Notes: a model not told the origin generated them from the sequence alone. 64,000 nt of DNA from Mangifera indica (GCF_011075055.1 NC_058141.1:16005639-16069638); one strand, 5' to 3'; shown: positions 50,801-63,942, counted from the first letter of the stretch. Program-made: numbers and translations.

Positions 50801-51094
50801 GACCCGTTTAACATGAACACGGATAATTTTATTATTAAACAACTAAATCACATGAAATCATGAATTATTTAGAAAATTTACCTCAACAACAGTACCTTTC
50901 ATCCCATAAACTAAAATGTGAGATTTGCTCAATCTATATACAAGCAAATTTGAAATCAATTACATAATTAAATGCATTTAAATTAGTTCACAAAAATTAA
51001 GTAGAAAGTACCTTCGCTGAGCATCTGCACCCCAAACCCTAATTTGACGATCATACAGTGCGGTCTCTTGCTCAGTCAACTCTTCTCCGTCCAT
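47840..51094 (-). CDS. SAE1: SUMO-activating enzyme subunit 1 (SAE1)
   Basis: SAE1 pairs with SAE2 to form the nuclear E1 that activates SUMO. Ten exons on the minus strand: 51094-51012, 50933-50882, 50775-50580, 50369-50290, 50144-50028, 49459-49409, 48774-48708, 48336-48233, 48140-48036 and 47956-47840. They sum to 323 residues, matching the roughly 322-residue Arabidopsis SAE1a/b. The ThiF/Rossmann core starts at ALYDRQIRVWGADAQRR and continues with GMKGTVVEFCKNIVLAGVG, LTLVDDRLV, NFLIPPDENVYSGKT and SLKEFNPMV. Downstream are VDCRDSCGEIFVDLQNHKYS, the PWRVLPRKTAKLFFAMR segment, and the C-terminal CAIIGGILGQEVIKAISGKG. All introns are GT-AG and all phases close. No defect is seen; it is probably single copy and constitutively expressed. 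Confidence 0.95.
49312..49338. repeat. Poly-C / poly-A homopolymer run in SAE1 intron 6
   Basis: About 20 consecutive C followed by eight or nine A, within the long intron between exons 49459-49409 and 48774-48708. The exact length is likely to be polymorphic or miscalled. Confidence 0.9.
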
Positions 51095-54000
51095 TTTCAG
51101 CGCTAACCTAATCCAACAAAAATTAATAGAGAGATAAGTAAAAACCATTTGTCAGTTTGTACGGAAAAATAAACTAGGAGATAACCGAATTGCTGCTAAC
51201 TTCAGTAAATTCTACTTGCAGTTTCAAACGGCATACAAGGCCAAGAGTGAGTGACGACGGGAGACCGAAGATAGCTTTGAGCTTTAATAGTACGCGGTCG
51301 TTTTTGCATTAGTTGGGCCTTGGGCTTTGTCAGACTAAGCAGTTGGGCCATTGAAATTATTTTTGTGCTTTGTTTGTTCATTATGAAATTATTACACCTT
51401 GGGCTTTACGTGTCAGTGATGTATTGAAATTCAAATTGATTTCTTTTGGGACCTAAGTAATGCAAGTAAAAACATGTGATAACTTATTTGGAGGTATAGA
51501 AAAGTCATCGAATTTTATTTTATTTATTTAGAGATTGAATTTTTTAATTTTTTTATAAAAAATTAAATTTTTATACCTTTTATTAAAAAATTAAAACTTT
51601 TATTATTTCTTATTAAAGATATCAAACTAATTATTTTACTTTAAAAACAATACAAAACAAACATAATTGTGCAATTTAATATTTTCAAAAAAAAATGAAA
51701 ATTTAGTCTATTTAGAGAAAAAAATTCAAAATTCGGTTTCTTTCAATGAAAAAAATTAAAAGTTGAATCTCTTTAATAAAACAAAACAAATTTTGATTAA
51801 TTTAAAAAAAAATGATAATTCGATACTTTTAGATATTATTATTCCACCAATAAATTATAATTGATTATTATAATCTTTGTGTACCATATTGGCAAAATGC
51901 AACTTTCTCTTGATATTTCGACAATTCCATTTCATCCCAATGGGAAACTGTGAAATTTGATATAAAATAATATCGTTATATATTGAGAATAAGGTCAATT
52001 GTTATCCCGAAAGTTAGATGTCAAACATGTTAGCAAAAGGCATGAGAAGTCGCTTTAAAATATTTATAATTTAATCATGGTACTCGAATCATTTATCATA
52101 TTATATATTTAAAATCTAATTTTTTAAATTGTGGATTATTTATCATAGCATATGCCTTTTTTTTTAAGAAGAATTATAATATAATAATTATAATAATGAA
52201 GTATATATTTTTATTATGAAGAAAATTGGTGAAAATTCACTTTTATATAGGGACATTTTTATTAAATCAAAATATACTGATGTTGAAAATCACACTAACG
52301 AAAAATATTTGGATCGTGAGTGTAATTCGTTATAAGTGATCAAGAATAATAATGAAACTGTGATGAACAAAATAATGTTTTTAAGGTTGTTTAACTTGGA
52401 ATTAGGAAATCTAGATTCATTGTTATGTCATTAAGAGTTCTAATTACAATTTGATAATGTAACAAAAAGAATGTTAAAGTTTCATTTTAATGATTTTGTA
52501 CAATCTTTAATGAGTAATGTTATGTGTATGCATTTTTTGTACATAATTTGAGTATACAGATAATATGTTATTTTGTAATTGAGTGTTATTTTATCTTTAA
52601 TTTAAAATCATCTAATCACATAATGACATATAATTTATATATCTAAATTGTTTATCAAAAGTGTGTACGTATAGTTTTATTTATCCTTAATTTATAGGAC
52701 AAGAAATGAGATTATGAGAGTAATTACATAATTGAATGTTGGTTAACTATTGTTATTGAAAGTAGAGGATTGTGTGCTCATGATTTGGTAGGAAGTGACC
52801 TATTATCCTATAATGGTAGAGGATAAAAAAGGCATGTTGAAGAGTATGTGACTCTTGAATTAATCACATATATAATGAGGTATCGTGAAAAGATGACCGA
52901 CCATAACAGTAGATTAATTGACTTTTATAAATCCCTTGGTGATGGTATATATCCGGTATTAGCATCTCCCACTGTCGATGTTGCTTAGACTAGTGTTGGA
53001 GTTGTCGTGCAATTTTTGGTCATGTGTCCTAGTTGTCTACAACCCACTTTTGTGTTGTTTCTTACATTTGTGGCAAGTTATGAACCATTCTTCTTTTCTT
53101 TATCTTATTATTTTTATTTTATCTTATCACTAGTTTAAAAGCCTCTCTTGCTTCGATCTAATCTTTTTAATTGAGTTTGACCTCTTTGACTATCAATATC
53201 AAATATTGAAATAGGTGCTAACTTTTGGCTCATTATCCTCCCCATCACAAAAACCTTAGACCTCAATATCCTATTCAATGCATATGTGTGAGACTATGGT
53301 GGCTGATCTCATATAATAACATCTTAGTCTGTGGCAAGATTAAACCCATTTATAAACTTTTCCATCCGATCCAAACTTGTATTAGCCATTTCAAGAGCAT
53401 ATAAATCAGGTATAATATTCATTCATAGTATTGGACCCTTGTTACAAATTTATAAACTCTTGGATTCATAGGTAGGTCATTCCAGTTGTCTTGAACTTAA
53501 TATCAAACAATCTTCTGAATCATGTTTAACTCATCTCAATCACATCCATCATCTTGGTAGTCATCCTCCACCAACTCTTGCATCACCTTGGAAGAGGTAA
53601 GTGGTACATTTAATCTCCTCGGAGTTCAAGAACTTCTATGCATTCCTCAATCACCACAAGATCATTCATGATGGAGAAATTATAAGGTTGGTGAAAACCC
53701 TGATAGCCCACACAGCAAGTGCAATTGCATTTGACCCACATCCGGTGCTTTCTCTCTCATTCTTGATGTCCCCTATGATAAATCTAGCGTCAGTGGTATT
53801 TAAACCGACTCATTGTCATCTCTCGGAGTACCGCCCACCCTCTTAGATAGCATTTAAAGCAGGTTGGGAAATGGGGACTGGAGCACAGGAATCCTGCACC
53901 CATAAGTGTCTTATTCATTTTGTAAAATACAAAAATGCCCACAAAGAAAAAAGGCTGTGAACTCATTTTTACTTTACAAAAAATAAAAATAAAAAGCCGA

Positions 54001-54398
54001 CGACAACAATATCTGAGGCCTTGGCTAGCATCGGAGAGGGACATAAGTGTGGCTGGCTAGGAGAGGGGACGCGTGGTAAACATCCAGCCGGACACCCACA
54101 ATTGAATTGAATCCCTTGTTTCTTGTCCTCAATGCTCATGCATTTTGCAGACTTATTGGGTCCTACGACAGCTGCCATACTGACTTTGGTAGTTGCTAAT
54201 TTAAAACCTTTGTCCCACTGTACTGTAACATCTCTATTTTAACCTCTTTTTTCTTTTTTTCCGTTGCACTTCCTTCTGGTTTGCGATTTTCAAATTTGGG
54301 CCCTACCAACTCCAATTCCAAACAATGTGTTTCTTATTTCGTTGCAACCAACTTTTCCTTCACGCCTCACGCGCCAATTGAGTTTGTTTTAATTATAA
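51095..54398. other. Long intergenic region upstream of SAE1
   Basis: The first 200 bases are the SAE1 leader and promoter. The rest is AT-rich. On the minus strand near 53420-53310 a short stretch reads DLYALEMANTSLDRMEKFIN before stops, faintly like a retrotransposon gag segment, but it is too short and decayed to call. Confidence 0.4.
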
Positions 54399-55005
54399 GG
54401 CCAAAGGACTAATTCCCACCGTGTTTAGGTAAAAACTTAAATATATTTCAGCTGTCAATAAAAAATTTAAATATTTATTTAAATTTTAATTTATTGTAAT
54501 ATTTTTATAAAATTTTTGTTAGAGTTAAATAATAAAATTATTATTTTATTAATAATATTAAAATAATTAAAATTATATCTCATTTTTCTCTTTTGATTTA
54601 AAAAATTAATATTTTTTTCTCAGGATTAAGTTTTAAAAAATTTACTTCTCTTTCTAACTTGATATCCGACAACTCTCTCCAGTGAACAACAAACCGCAAC
54701 AAAAGTGTTGTCCTTCGCTGGATGACAATGATGTTTTTGTTTGTCGTTTGTTATTTATCGGAGAAAGTGAAAAAAAATCTAGGGATATGAAGAGAAAAAA
54801 AGTCACTTTTTAAATTTGAGGTCTGAGATAAAATGTTAATTTTCAAAACTTAATGAGAAAAATGAGATAAAATTATTGTCAAATGATAATTTTGCTTTTA
54901 AATTTAACGGAAGTTTAGAGATAAATGAGTATTTGAGTTTTTTATCTACCATTGATGTACTTTTCAGATTGGGTTAAAACTTGGGTAAAAAATAATCCTT
55001 TGGCC
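54399..55005. mobile_element. Mutator-like non-autonomous element, copy H
   Basis: 607 bp, the shortest two-ended copy. Ends GGCCAAAGGACTAATTCCCA and, inverted, GGCCAAAGGATTATTTTTTA. Flanks AATTATAA and AATTTTAA are similar but offset by a base, so the target duplication is imperfect. The core (about 54660-54770) is reduced, without the GAAGACGAA blocks of other copies. Confidence 0.82.
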
Positions 55006-56465
55006 AATTTTAAGATAATTACGTGCTAATAATAAAAGATGAGGGATTATATATTTTTGTGATTTTTTTCATTAATGTGTAATTGACAAATAGGTGGAAA
55101 AATGAAGCCAAGTTTTGAGGATTTTGTTCCTCAATTGAATTATGTGGTTTCACCTAGCCAACAAGCTTGATTGACATAGCAAGATTTTTCATGTCCAATG
55201 TTTGCCACTTGTAATTGTGGGCACTCATAATTCCTCTATATATCTCCATCTATTTTCATTTAAGGGAAAAATTTTGGATTGTATGCTTGAAATTGAACTT
55301 TTGATTGATCTTAATATTGAGTATAAAGTAATTTAAAAAAAAAAGAATATTTTTTAGAATTATTTTGGGTTAAAACTTTATGGATAATTTATTTTAATAA
55401 AATATTCAAAAACATGTAAAAAGTATCAAATGGGTGAAGTGTCAACATAAGGTAGCCCCTTGGAAGCAAAATAAAATAACAAGAGAAATGAGTGTTTGTT
55501 GAACGCTGAATATGTAAGGAGAGTGGGATACGTTTTTACAAGCCTGAGAAACCTAAAAGAAAGACATGCCATGAAATGTGGAACACAATGCCATATGCTT
55601 TGTCCTAAGCCATCCATCTGTTCTGTGTACTTTGAAAGGAACAAACAGCCTGTTACTTTCTCCACCATACACATACCCATTTCAAACGCTAAATTTGGAA
55701 AATTAATTAAAATATAATAATCACACTTAACCAAACAAAATCTACTTGCTTTTGGCCCGTTTCCGCTTCTCCCTTTGCTTCAGCTTCACCCAGCCATTCT
55801 CTTTCTGTCTGTACTGTTTGTTATCCATACCATTCAACATTTTTATGATATTCTTTTCTCTCTTTCTGCCCCTTTTTCTTCATGTAATGGAATCCATGTC
55901 AGTTAACAAATGCCTGGAAACAACAACCCACTCGCCTTATGCTCAACTTGTCTCTGTAACTATTCTTTCACATCTTTCTCCTGTTTCTTTATTATTTATT
56001 ATTTCTTTATTTCTTCTAACTTACTACTCTTCTTGTTTTTAGCTTCCAATCTTTCTCGAACTGACTTTCCTCCACTACTGTATTTCTAAGTTGCTTGTAA
56101 TTTAATTTTTTACATCCTCATTTACTCCCAAGATGCCTATAGTTATATTTCCAGTCCAGCAGCTTTGCCAATTGAGACTAATTATTTGTGTTATTGTACT
56201 TGCTGTTCTTTTTGCAAACATGCTTCTATGTAGACTGAGTTGTAGTTTGATTTGAATACGAGTTTCTGATACAGTGCTTGCTTGTGCAAACTTTTTTTTT
56301 TTTTAAGTAGTACTATTTTTTTAAAAAAATTTTATATGTAATTGTATACTAAAGTTCAATTTGTGTGTATAGTTCAAACAGTGAAAAAGAAGCTCCGTTG
56401 ACTGTGTTTGAGAAGCTTTTAAGTGAGTCAAAAGAGTTAATCTAACTGTACAACTGAGAGATTTT
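55006..56465. other. Upstream region and probable 5' leader of the SPL13-like gene
   Basis: A pyrimidine-rich stretch at 55740-55880 looks like a promoter-leader zone. It is followed by ATGTAATGG (a start-stop pair overlapping a second ATG at 55888) and a short open frame reading MESMSVNKCLET up to a possible donor CTCTGTAAC near 55952. This could be an untranslated first exon with an upstream ORF. Confidence 0.4.
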
Positions 56466-58843
56466 ATGGACTGGAACTTGAAAGCAACTTCTTGGGATTT
56501 TACTGAATTTGAGCAACAAGCTATTCCCAATGTAGATGTGGTTGGTGGGTCAAGTAGCTTTGGAGGAAGTGGGAGTAAAGGGAAATTTTCGGTTGATTTG
56601 AAGCTTGGGCAGGTTGATTCTGGCGATAATTCATCGAGTAAGTGGAAAGAACCTGTAGTCTCAAAAATGGAGTCTTCACCTTCAGGGTCAACCAAGAGGG
56701 CCAGAGCAGCTACTAATGGAAGTCAAACAGTCTCATGTCTTGTTGACGGATGCAGCTCAGACCTCAGTAATTGTAGAGACTACCACAGGCGCCACAAGGT
56801 GTGTGAGCTGCACTCGAAGACTCCACAAGTTATGATTTGTGGCCAGAAGCAACGCTTCTGTCAGCAATGCAGCAGGTAAAAGTTTCTTGCATTTGAAATG
56901 CAGTAGTTCTTCAATTAACGCCATCATCATAGGATCTTGACTAACTGTTTTCATGTTTGATGGGTTCTTTTCTCTTCATTATTTTATTTCTTGTAGAGGC
57001 ATGTAGGAATGGCCATAATCTTAGGCTACAAAATCCGATGGAAGTATCTTTATGCATTGTGTTTAATGGCTTGATAAGGAGTTTTGATACGCAATGAATG
57101 CATTTATCACATACTATTTAGTTCTTCCAGTGTCATAGCAAAGTGGCATTTTTAGTTTGATTTTTGGATGTCAAACGGAAAGATTATGGAAATATCTGTT
57201 ACCATGTTGGCTGAAAGTTCTGTAATTGGACAATAATTGCTACTTTTAATTTTTCCAGTTTGAGTTTTCTACTAGAACTTTATTCATGGCCTCAAATTTA
57301 TTAATCTGGAGATGTTTATTTTGTAAGAAAAGGCAACAAAAATGAAAGATAACAATTGATGAAGTGGCAGACCAGGAGAAAAATTTAAGGAGGTGGAATG
57401 TAGTTCTTCATCGGTGTTGAAGACAATACAATCAGGCTTTCATTGTTCCTTTCGTAATTCTTTTAATGCGAACTTCATTTAATTCCTCAAGTTTTCATTT
57501 ACTTTCCCTAGGACAAGTCCCCTGCTTTCAGAAACATTAATTTTGTCTCTCTTGCTTCTAGCTATCCAAGATTTCATCAGCAGTTGCAGTTCTTCTTTTC
57601 CTCTCCTTTTTCTTTTTGTAGATTTCATTCCCTGGAGGAATTTGATGAAGGAAAGAGAAGCTGCAGGAAACGTCTTGATGGGCACAACCGGAGAAGGCGG
57701 AAGCCTCAGCCAGATCCCCTGTCACGGTCTGGGAGGTACTCGACCAGTTACCTAGGTAAGCTGCAAAAAAAAAAAAAACTGTTTTTAAGTGTGCACAGAC
57801 GCAAATTTTGACAAACTTGAGCATTGTTTCCTCTAAGGCACTCTGCCAGGAACAGCTACACGGCTAAGTGCTTCATCAATTTGCTTGGCTGATCATTACA
57901 TAAATGATGATCTAGTGGCCACTAAAGTAATTTTGAGTGCATACACACACACCCCACGTTTCCCCCTTCCACTCAAGGATTCTTTTCTTTTCGAATAATC
58001 CACATATGTGGGATTGGTCTGCCATTTAAATTTATGTACTACCCTATTAGTCTCTATCACTTCAAATAAATACCCAATTGAATAAATGATGAGTGCAGCC
58101 TACATTTATAAGTAGTTACCCGAAAATTTTCTTGATGTCACTGAACCAAACAGGTTCCAGAAATTTATATGGGTACTTGGCCTTGAAATGTTTTAATATG
58201 AAGCTAAGGATAAAGCTTTAATAGACCATAATACTAGTTTGTTTCATATTTGTCAAATTTACGTTTAGGTACCCAATTGATGCCATTACCTGGTCATATA
58301 TATCCGTCCACAACTGTTGTGAATCCCCCATGGGCAGGAGTTGTGAATGCTGAGGGAGATGGTATGCACTATAACCAGCACCAACATCTACAATTGCATG
58401 ACAAACAGAATCTATTTCTGGGATCCTCTTCAGGCGGCTACAAAGGAGGGAAGCAATTCACATTCTTGCAGCAAGGCGAGCAGACATCTCAGGAAGCACC
58501 TCTGTGTCAACCTCTTCTCAGGAATACTGCCTTATCAGAAAGAAGTGGGGGTAGCCATAACTTGTTCCGAGACAGGTTTACCACTCAAGACTCGGATTGT
58601 GCTCTCTCTCTTCTGTCAGCACCACATACACAGTCATCTGGGATTAGTTTGAGTCAAATGGTGGAACCTCTGGGGCAGTCTTTAGGCCCTAGCCTTCATA
58701 ATCACAGCTTGGAGCCCATGGAATCAGTTCTAGTGTCTAATGGCAGAAACGGTAATGTTGATTGCCCAGGAATGTTTCACATGGGATCAGATGGGTCCTC
58801 AGCTGATGAAGCTCCTCAAACAATTCCCTTTCAATGGGAGTAG
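56466..58843 (+). CDS. SPL13: SQUAMOSA promoter-binding-like factor, SPL13 type
   Basis: SBP-box nuclear transcription factor of the miR156-SPL module controlling vegetative phase change and shoot architecture. Exons 56466-56875, 57622-57755 and 58269-58843 encode 372 residues, close to Arabidopsis SPL13 (about 360). The start [10 protein letters not shown] and the FSVDLKLGQ motif are typical of SPL13/16. The SBP domain spans about 90-167 with both zinc fingers ([33 protein letters not shown]) and the bipartite nuclear signal ending NRRRRKPQP. The intron after QQCSR is the conserved SBP intron. Exon 3 carries the miR156 site encoding ALSLLS, and the protein ends TIPFQWE, like the TFPFHWE tail of SPL13. 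No defect seen. Confidence 0.95.
58599..58618 (+). promoter_or_regulatory. miR156/157 target site in SPL13-like exon 3
   Basis: GTGCTCTCTCTCTTCTGTCA, in frame with Ala-Leu-Ser-Leu-Leu-Ser. It is complementary to the canonical miR156 (TGACAGAAGAGAGTGAGCAC) except at one position in the 5' part of the site, as in most plant SPL targets. Confidence 0.93.
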
Positions 58844-59659
58844 TAAGTTACTAGAAGCTTGTTATCTTATAATAATTTTGGATTTACCAGCATATTGAAG
58901 TTTTTCTTTTCTTATGCACAATGAACATGGTTCCAGTGTTCTTCAGTAATTTCATTATGATGTGGAAGAAAATTATATCAATTTATTTCTTTTATCTCTG
59001 TATTGTATCCTTCCTGTCTAGAAATTTATAGATTTGTCAAAATGCTGATGATATCTGTAAAGTCCAAAGTTGAATTGGATTCAGAATACAGCTTGGACAG
59101 CAAGATATTTGGAAAACTGAGCATACGAGTTGAACTGTACTTAATATATACAAGAAACACCAAAGTATAATTTTTTTTTAGAATAAGTAAATAAATAAAT
59201 AAATATATATATATATTTTAAAGGTGAGACAAAAGTAAGAGAAAGGAGATCTTCACAATTTTATGTTTCGTGATTGTGGTAGAAAGAAATATCAAAAGTT
59301 AAGATTCTCAATTATGACATCGGAATTGGGGGTTTTTAAATGTTTTCTGAACTTGTTGATAGGCAAAATTCATTTACTCTTATAACACGTGCTTCCTGAG
59401 GAATTTGTAAGTATATAATGCCATAATAGCAGTGGAATCACTATCTCAATTTTTTTGCCCTTTGATTCTGTCGAGTGGAGTGGGGTACTGTTGGGTAAAA
59501 CCTTAAGCCTATATCCAGAAGCCCGAAAACTGATCTCCAAGAAGCATGTGACGTAAACGGCGGGGCCGCTTAAGAACTAAAACGTGGCAGCACGAAGTCC
59601 TACTCGGTGTCTAATTTTCTCGTGATGAGAGACGGATATTGATTGAGTTTGAGTAAATT
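58844..59659. other. 3' flank of the SPL13-like gene
   Basis: 3' UTR and spacer; includes an AAAT/AT-rich tract near 59190-59220. No gene recognised. Confidence 0.4.
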
Positions 59660-60523
59660 GTAATAAAAGATAAAGTTGAACCAATATTTTCATCCAAATT
59701 TATGTGTTTTTTGAAAGTTATAAATGTAAAATTTAAAGTTTTATTTATAGAGCAATTATTATTATTATTTTTTTGGTTAGATATTGAGGTATAATTATTG
59801 TTTTATTAATAATATTAGTAAATATAAAATTTATTCTATTTCTCTTAAGGTTAAAAATTAAAAATTTTATATTTTTTAAAGTTTTTTAATTTTTAGAAGT
59901 AATATTTTTTTCTCTAAACTTAGAGATTATTTTTTAGAAGTTCTTCAATTACCATCTCTGGTCACTAACGAAAATATTTTAACCTATTATCGTCGGCCAT
60001 TATATTTTCACTCTTTAACACAAAAAGAAGCAATAAAGGTGTGCTTTTATCGATTCCATATAAATTGACAAAGACCCTTGTCTTTATCAATTTGTCTGAA
60101 ATCGATGAAGACTTTATTAATTCTAAAATAATTGATGGGGTCGAAGAAGACTCGTTTTCATCAATTCTTTTAGAATAGATGAAGATGCATTTTTGTTGCA
60201 TCATCTGGAAGTTTTGGAGAAATGAAGGGTGGCTGAAGATAGTGGTTAAAGAGCATCTGAAAAATAAATCCTAAGTTTTAGGGAAAAAAATATTACTTTT
60301 GAAAATTTTAAAACTTTAGATAAAAATGAAGTTGTTAGTTTTTAAAATTGTAAAGGAAAAAAATAATAAATTTTATATTTTTTTAATATTATTAATTAAA
60401 TAAATATTTTACTTTTATCTCTTTTAATATAAGTTAACCTATGAGTAAAATTTTAAAATTTTAAAATCTCATAAAAATAATTTTGGGAACACATTAAAAT
60501 TTGGGGAAAGTAAACCTTTTGCC
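59660..60523. mobile_element. Mutator-like non-autonomous element, copy I (degenerate)
   Basis: About 860 bp; the left limit is approximate. The right end reads AAATTTGGGGAAAGTAAACC then TTTTGCC, an altered GGCAAAAGG terminus. The two arms are clearly inverse of each other, for example TTAATAATATTAGTAAATAT near 59807 against ATATTTTTTTAATATTATTA near 60375. It is the most AT-rich copy, and its core has only a few TCTTCATC-type blocks. Confidence 0.7.
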
Positions 60524-63500
60524 TAAAAATAAATAGTCACGTCACTTTCTCACTTTCAAAATTTTCAGATAAACCATAACGAAGAAGAAGATGGGCAGTG
60601 GTTTTGCCCGGGCCTCAATTACCTCCCTTTTCTTTTGCATCAGCTGACTGTGTTAGCAAATCTTGGAACAGAGTTTAATTTGCAGCTGAATTCTCTCTCA
60701 CCCAAAAGCTCTCTTCCGCATTCACCCTCTCTTCTTCTCATCATGTACGTCTCACGCTACTCCAATTAATATTAGCAAGTACTCTGCCTGATCAAACTTT
60801 AACAGTCTTTGTTGACTATAAAGTCTACTTTTTTTTTTCATCGTCTATTTCATAGTCAATTGATTGCCAAAATGTTCATGAACAACGAAACTAACGCTAA
60901 CTCACTTTTCTGTTCGTGATCAATAGGCTGCTGTAGAACTGTCCTAAGGTTCCGGTGGCAGGAATATTTTGTGGTGGGGAAATCGGACGTGGGTCTTCCA
61001 GTTTGATGGGACAATAAAGTCAAGAAGAAAGCTCTGTTCGGTCCAATCTGCATGTTTTTAGCACGGTTGATTTAGTGATTTCATAAACACCAGCTTGTCC
61101 AGAGCGTTAGGCCTACAACTTTCATGTCAAGACGAGTGGAACTTGGTTGAAGATGACTAAACTATTACCAGGCTTTTTTTTTGTCTGTTTCCAGTTTACT
61201 AGGTGTTAGGCTGAATTGGAGTGAAATGAATTTAATCATTAAAATATTAAATTGATACTCACAAATAAATAAATAAATGAAGATGTCGTTAATGGATTGC
61301 TTTGGTAAATCCAACCTTCCACCCAACCCATCCCCAAATGCAATCGTGGAGCCCAAATTCCAACCGGTTCGGGCAAACATCATTGTCCAACCCAACCCAG
61401 CCCTTTTCTTGTCAGTTTCTCTATCCCCCACCTCACACCAGACAACTGCCTTCTCTCTCCAAAGCCCTATGCGTCAGCCAAATCTAAACTGGAACAATCA
61501 CCCCGCATATAGCAATATAACAATTACCAACGAGGAGCCGGCAGCGTTACTAGTGAGATGGGTTGGCTGCGGTGGTGGTGTATCGTTCGGTCCTTAGATT
61601 ATTTTTCTTTTATTGTGTCAGAAATCAGAAGACAACAAAGCCCTAGGCCAGCACCCTAACAGCACCTTATTGTTGTTGCCAATAATTCCTAGTGGAACTT
61701 ATAAAAAAAAAAAAAAAAAGAATTCCTAATGGACACTAGGGGTTAACACCAAACATTGGATGTGAAATTTTTATTTCCCATATTTAATAAAAATCTATAT
61801 ACTCATTGCGAAAATATAAATATATCAATAAAATTATGTGTATCTATTTTGAGTACATAAATATGTACACATTTATATGTGTTATCATATGATTGGATGA
61901 TTTTGAATTAAGAATAAAACAATAACTAATCATATGATGACACATCTGAATATACATATATTTGTGTATCCAAAATGGATATATATAGTATTACTTTAAA
62001 TATATACACACTTATATATATTATTATATGATTAAATAATTTTAAATTAAATATAAAATAATATTTAATTACATAATTATATATAAGTTCATATATATTT
62101 ATATTTTCAAAATAAATAAGCATATTATCCGTTGAAAAATCCAATAGCAGAAAGACATAATCCTTATTTTTTCTCCCAAAATTTAAAAAAAAAAAAAAAA
62201 ATCTCCCTTCGGACCGGGCAAGGTCACATCTCTGATACAAAATCGAACTCCCAAAAGGTGTAATTCATGTCTACGCAAGAATCGTTTCCAGAGAGGTGCA
62301 ATCTCATCGTATGGCAACTTTTATTTATTCCTAACACTGTGTTAACACACTTTTTCCATTAACGTTAGATTTTGGAAAAAAAGAAAGAAAAATTATAGTT
62401 TGAGATCTCACGGAGTGAGAATAGTTTTCCCAAGCCTCCGTGGAAAATAGTAATCTACCCAAAATGAAACAAGACATGTAGGGCATAGAAAAGTTAATCA
62501 GAACTTTTTTTTAATAAACAATTTTGCAGATACGACGTCTTAATTAGGCTCAGCACTTCCAGAATAAGTTCAGTTGCAGCTAGGTAGGTAACTATAATAT
62601 ACCTGGCGTAGCCACTTTGTAGGAAAATTTGTGGAAATTCCAATTTCCAAAATAACAACATGAAGCTTTGCATCTCTTGATATTTTTAGTGCTAACGAGA
62701 CATCTTAACGTATGAACATTACGTAAGAATCTATTACAACATACATTTTTCACATCCTTGAGGGCATAGAAGATGCTTACGAATATCCTGACAATCTTTT
62801 CAGCAATCTGGGACTGCATCATTTTGATGTCTTAATTTCGGAGGGGACGAATTGTTCGCCACTCATTTTTTCCCTTACCGGTTAGGAGACATCAAAGTTT
62901 AAGGTTGTGATTGTAATTCATAAGTAAGAATTATTTATTAAGTTGAGTCGGACATCGTCAGTTGGAGAAACAATAAGATCTGAGTCTCACAATCACAGTC
63001 ACAGAAAGGCAACCTGTTTAAATAGAGTTTAGTTGGGTCGAATAGAGAATATATAAATATATATGTAGATCAGAATCTACATATATCATTGAAGAACTTA
63101 ATCAGTAATGGGCATCACATATGTGAAAATTTTGCGCTATCTTTGATGGATCACACACCAAAAATTACCTAAGATTCGAATTATCTGAAAACTTGTGTTG
63201 TATGGCCAACGTGCAAGCTGCCATATTTGTAGTTAATTCTCGCAGAAGAAAGAATTTCAACCAAAGAAATAACTAAAGATAAGCGGGGCTGAAACATTTA
63301 TCACATCTCCAACCACAGCACAAAGCCAACCAAATTACTGTAAAATGGATAAATGCTTTGAGGTTTTCCCAAGTTAAAGCTCTGTACGTATATTCATCTA
63401 ACCCAAAACTCAACTGTTAGTAAGTTTCTCTTATATTTCAAGAATCTTACGTGTAACAAAAAATGATACCCAGATTTACTCTACACATATAAATGAATGT

Positions 63501-63855
63501 GTGCGAAAGTTAACCAAATTATCAATCAAATCTGAACCAAGCAAATTAAGCCAAATCATTTAAGCAGACCAATCATATTACAAAAAAGAAGAACATGAAG
63601 TCGCATGTGATAAGGATACTGATGATTAGGGCAACTTACAATAATGGAAACAACATATTTAATCAGCAAATTTTTATGTAAGTACTCGCCCATAAAAACC
63701 CTAACTCGCGTTGCACGCCATCCTGGTTAATTTTACAAAATTATATTCACAGTTCCATGATTTTGTTCCAATATTAACTTCATGTATGCAAATAAAACTA
63801 GGGCAAGGGGAATTGGAAGGGAAGTGTATGCAGTTTTTCATGAGTCTTATTCATT

Positions 63856-63857
<2 letters not shown>
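60524..63857. other. Gene-poor right end
   Basis: No gene recognised. A frame of 106 codons at 61277-61597 is Pro/Asn-rich and unlike any family I know. Poly-A runs lie near 61704 and 62186. Near 62950 the text GTCGGACATCGTCAGTTGGA resembles the cATCGGTTGGA words seen in some plant LTRs, but no paired LTR is visible. Confidence 0.4.

Positions 63858-63940
<83 letters not shown>
63858..63940. repeat. (AT)n microsatellite
   Basis: About 83 bp of uninterrupted AT repeat, which also generates spurious Tyr-Ile repeat frames. Confidence 0.97.

Positions 63941-63942
<2 letters not shown>

Noticed and set aside
53310..53600. Possible retrotransposon gag fragment
   Set aside because: Only about 20 residues of faint similarity on the minus strand, broken by stops; not enough for a feature.
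61277..61597. 106-codon Pro/Asn-rich frame
   Set aside because: No recognisable motif, no splice partners and no coding-like context; chance open frame is more likely.
62200..62260. tRNA-like wording ending AAAATCGAACTCCC
   Set aside because: No cloverleaf with proper acceptor and anticodon stems could be drawn.
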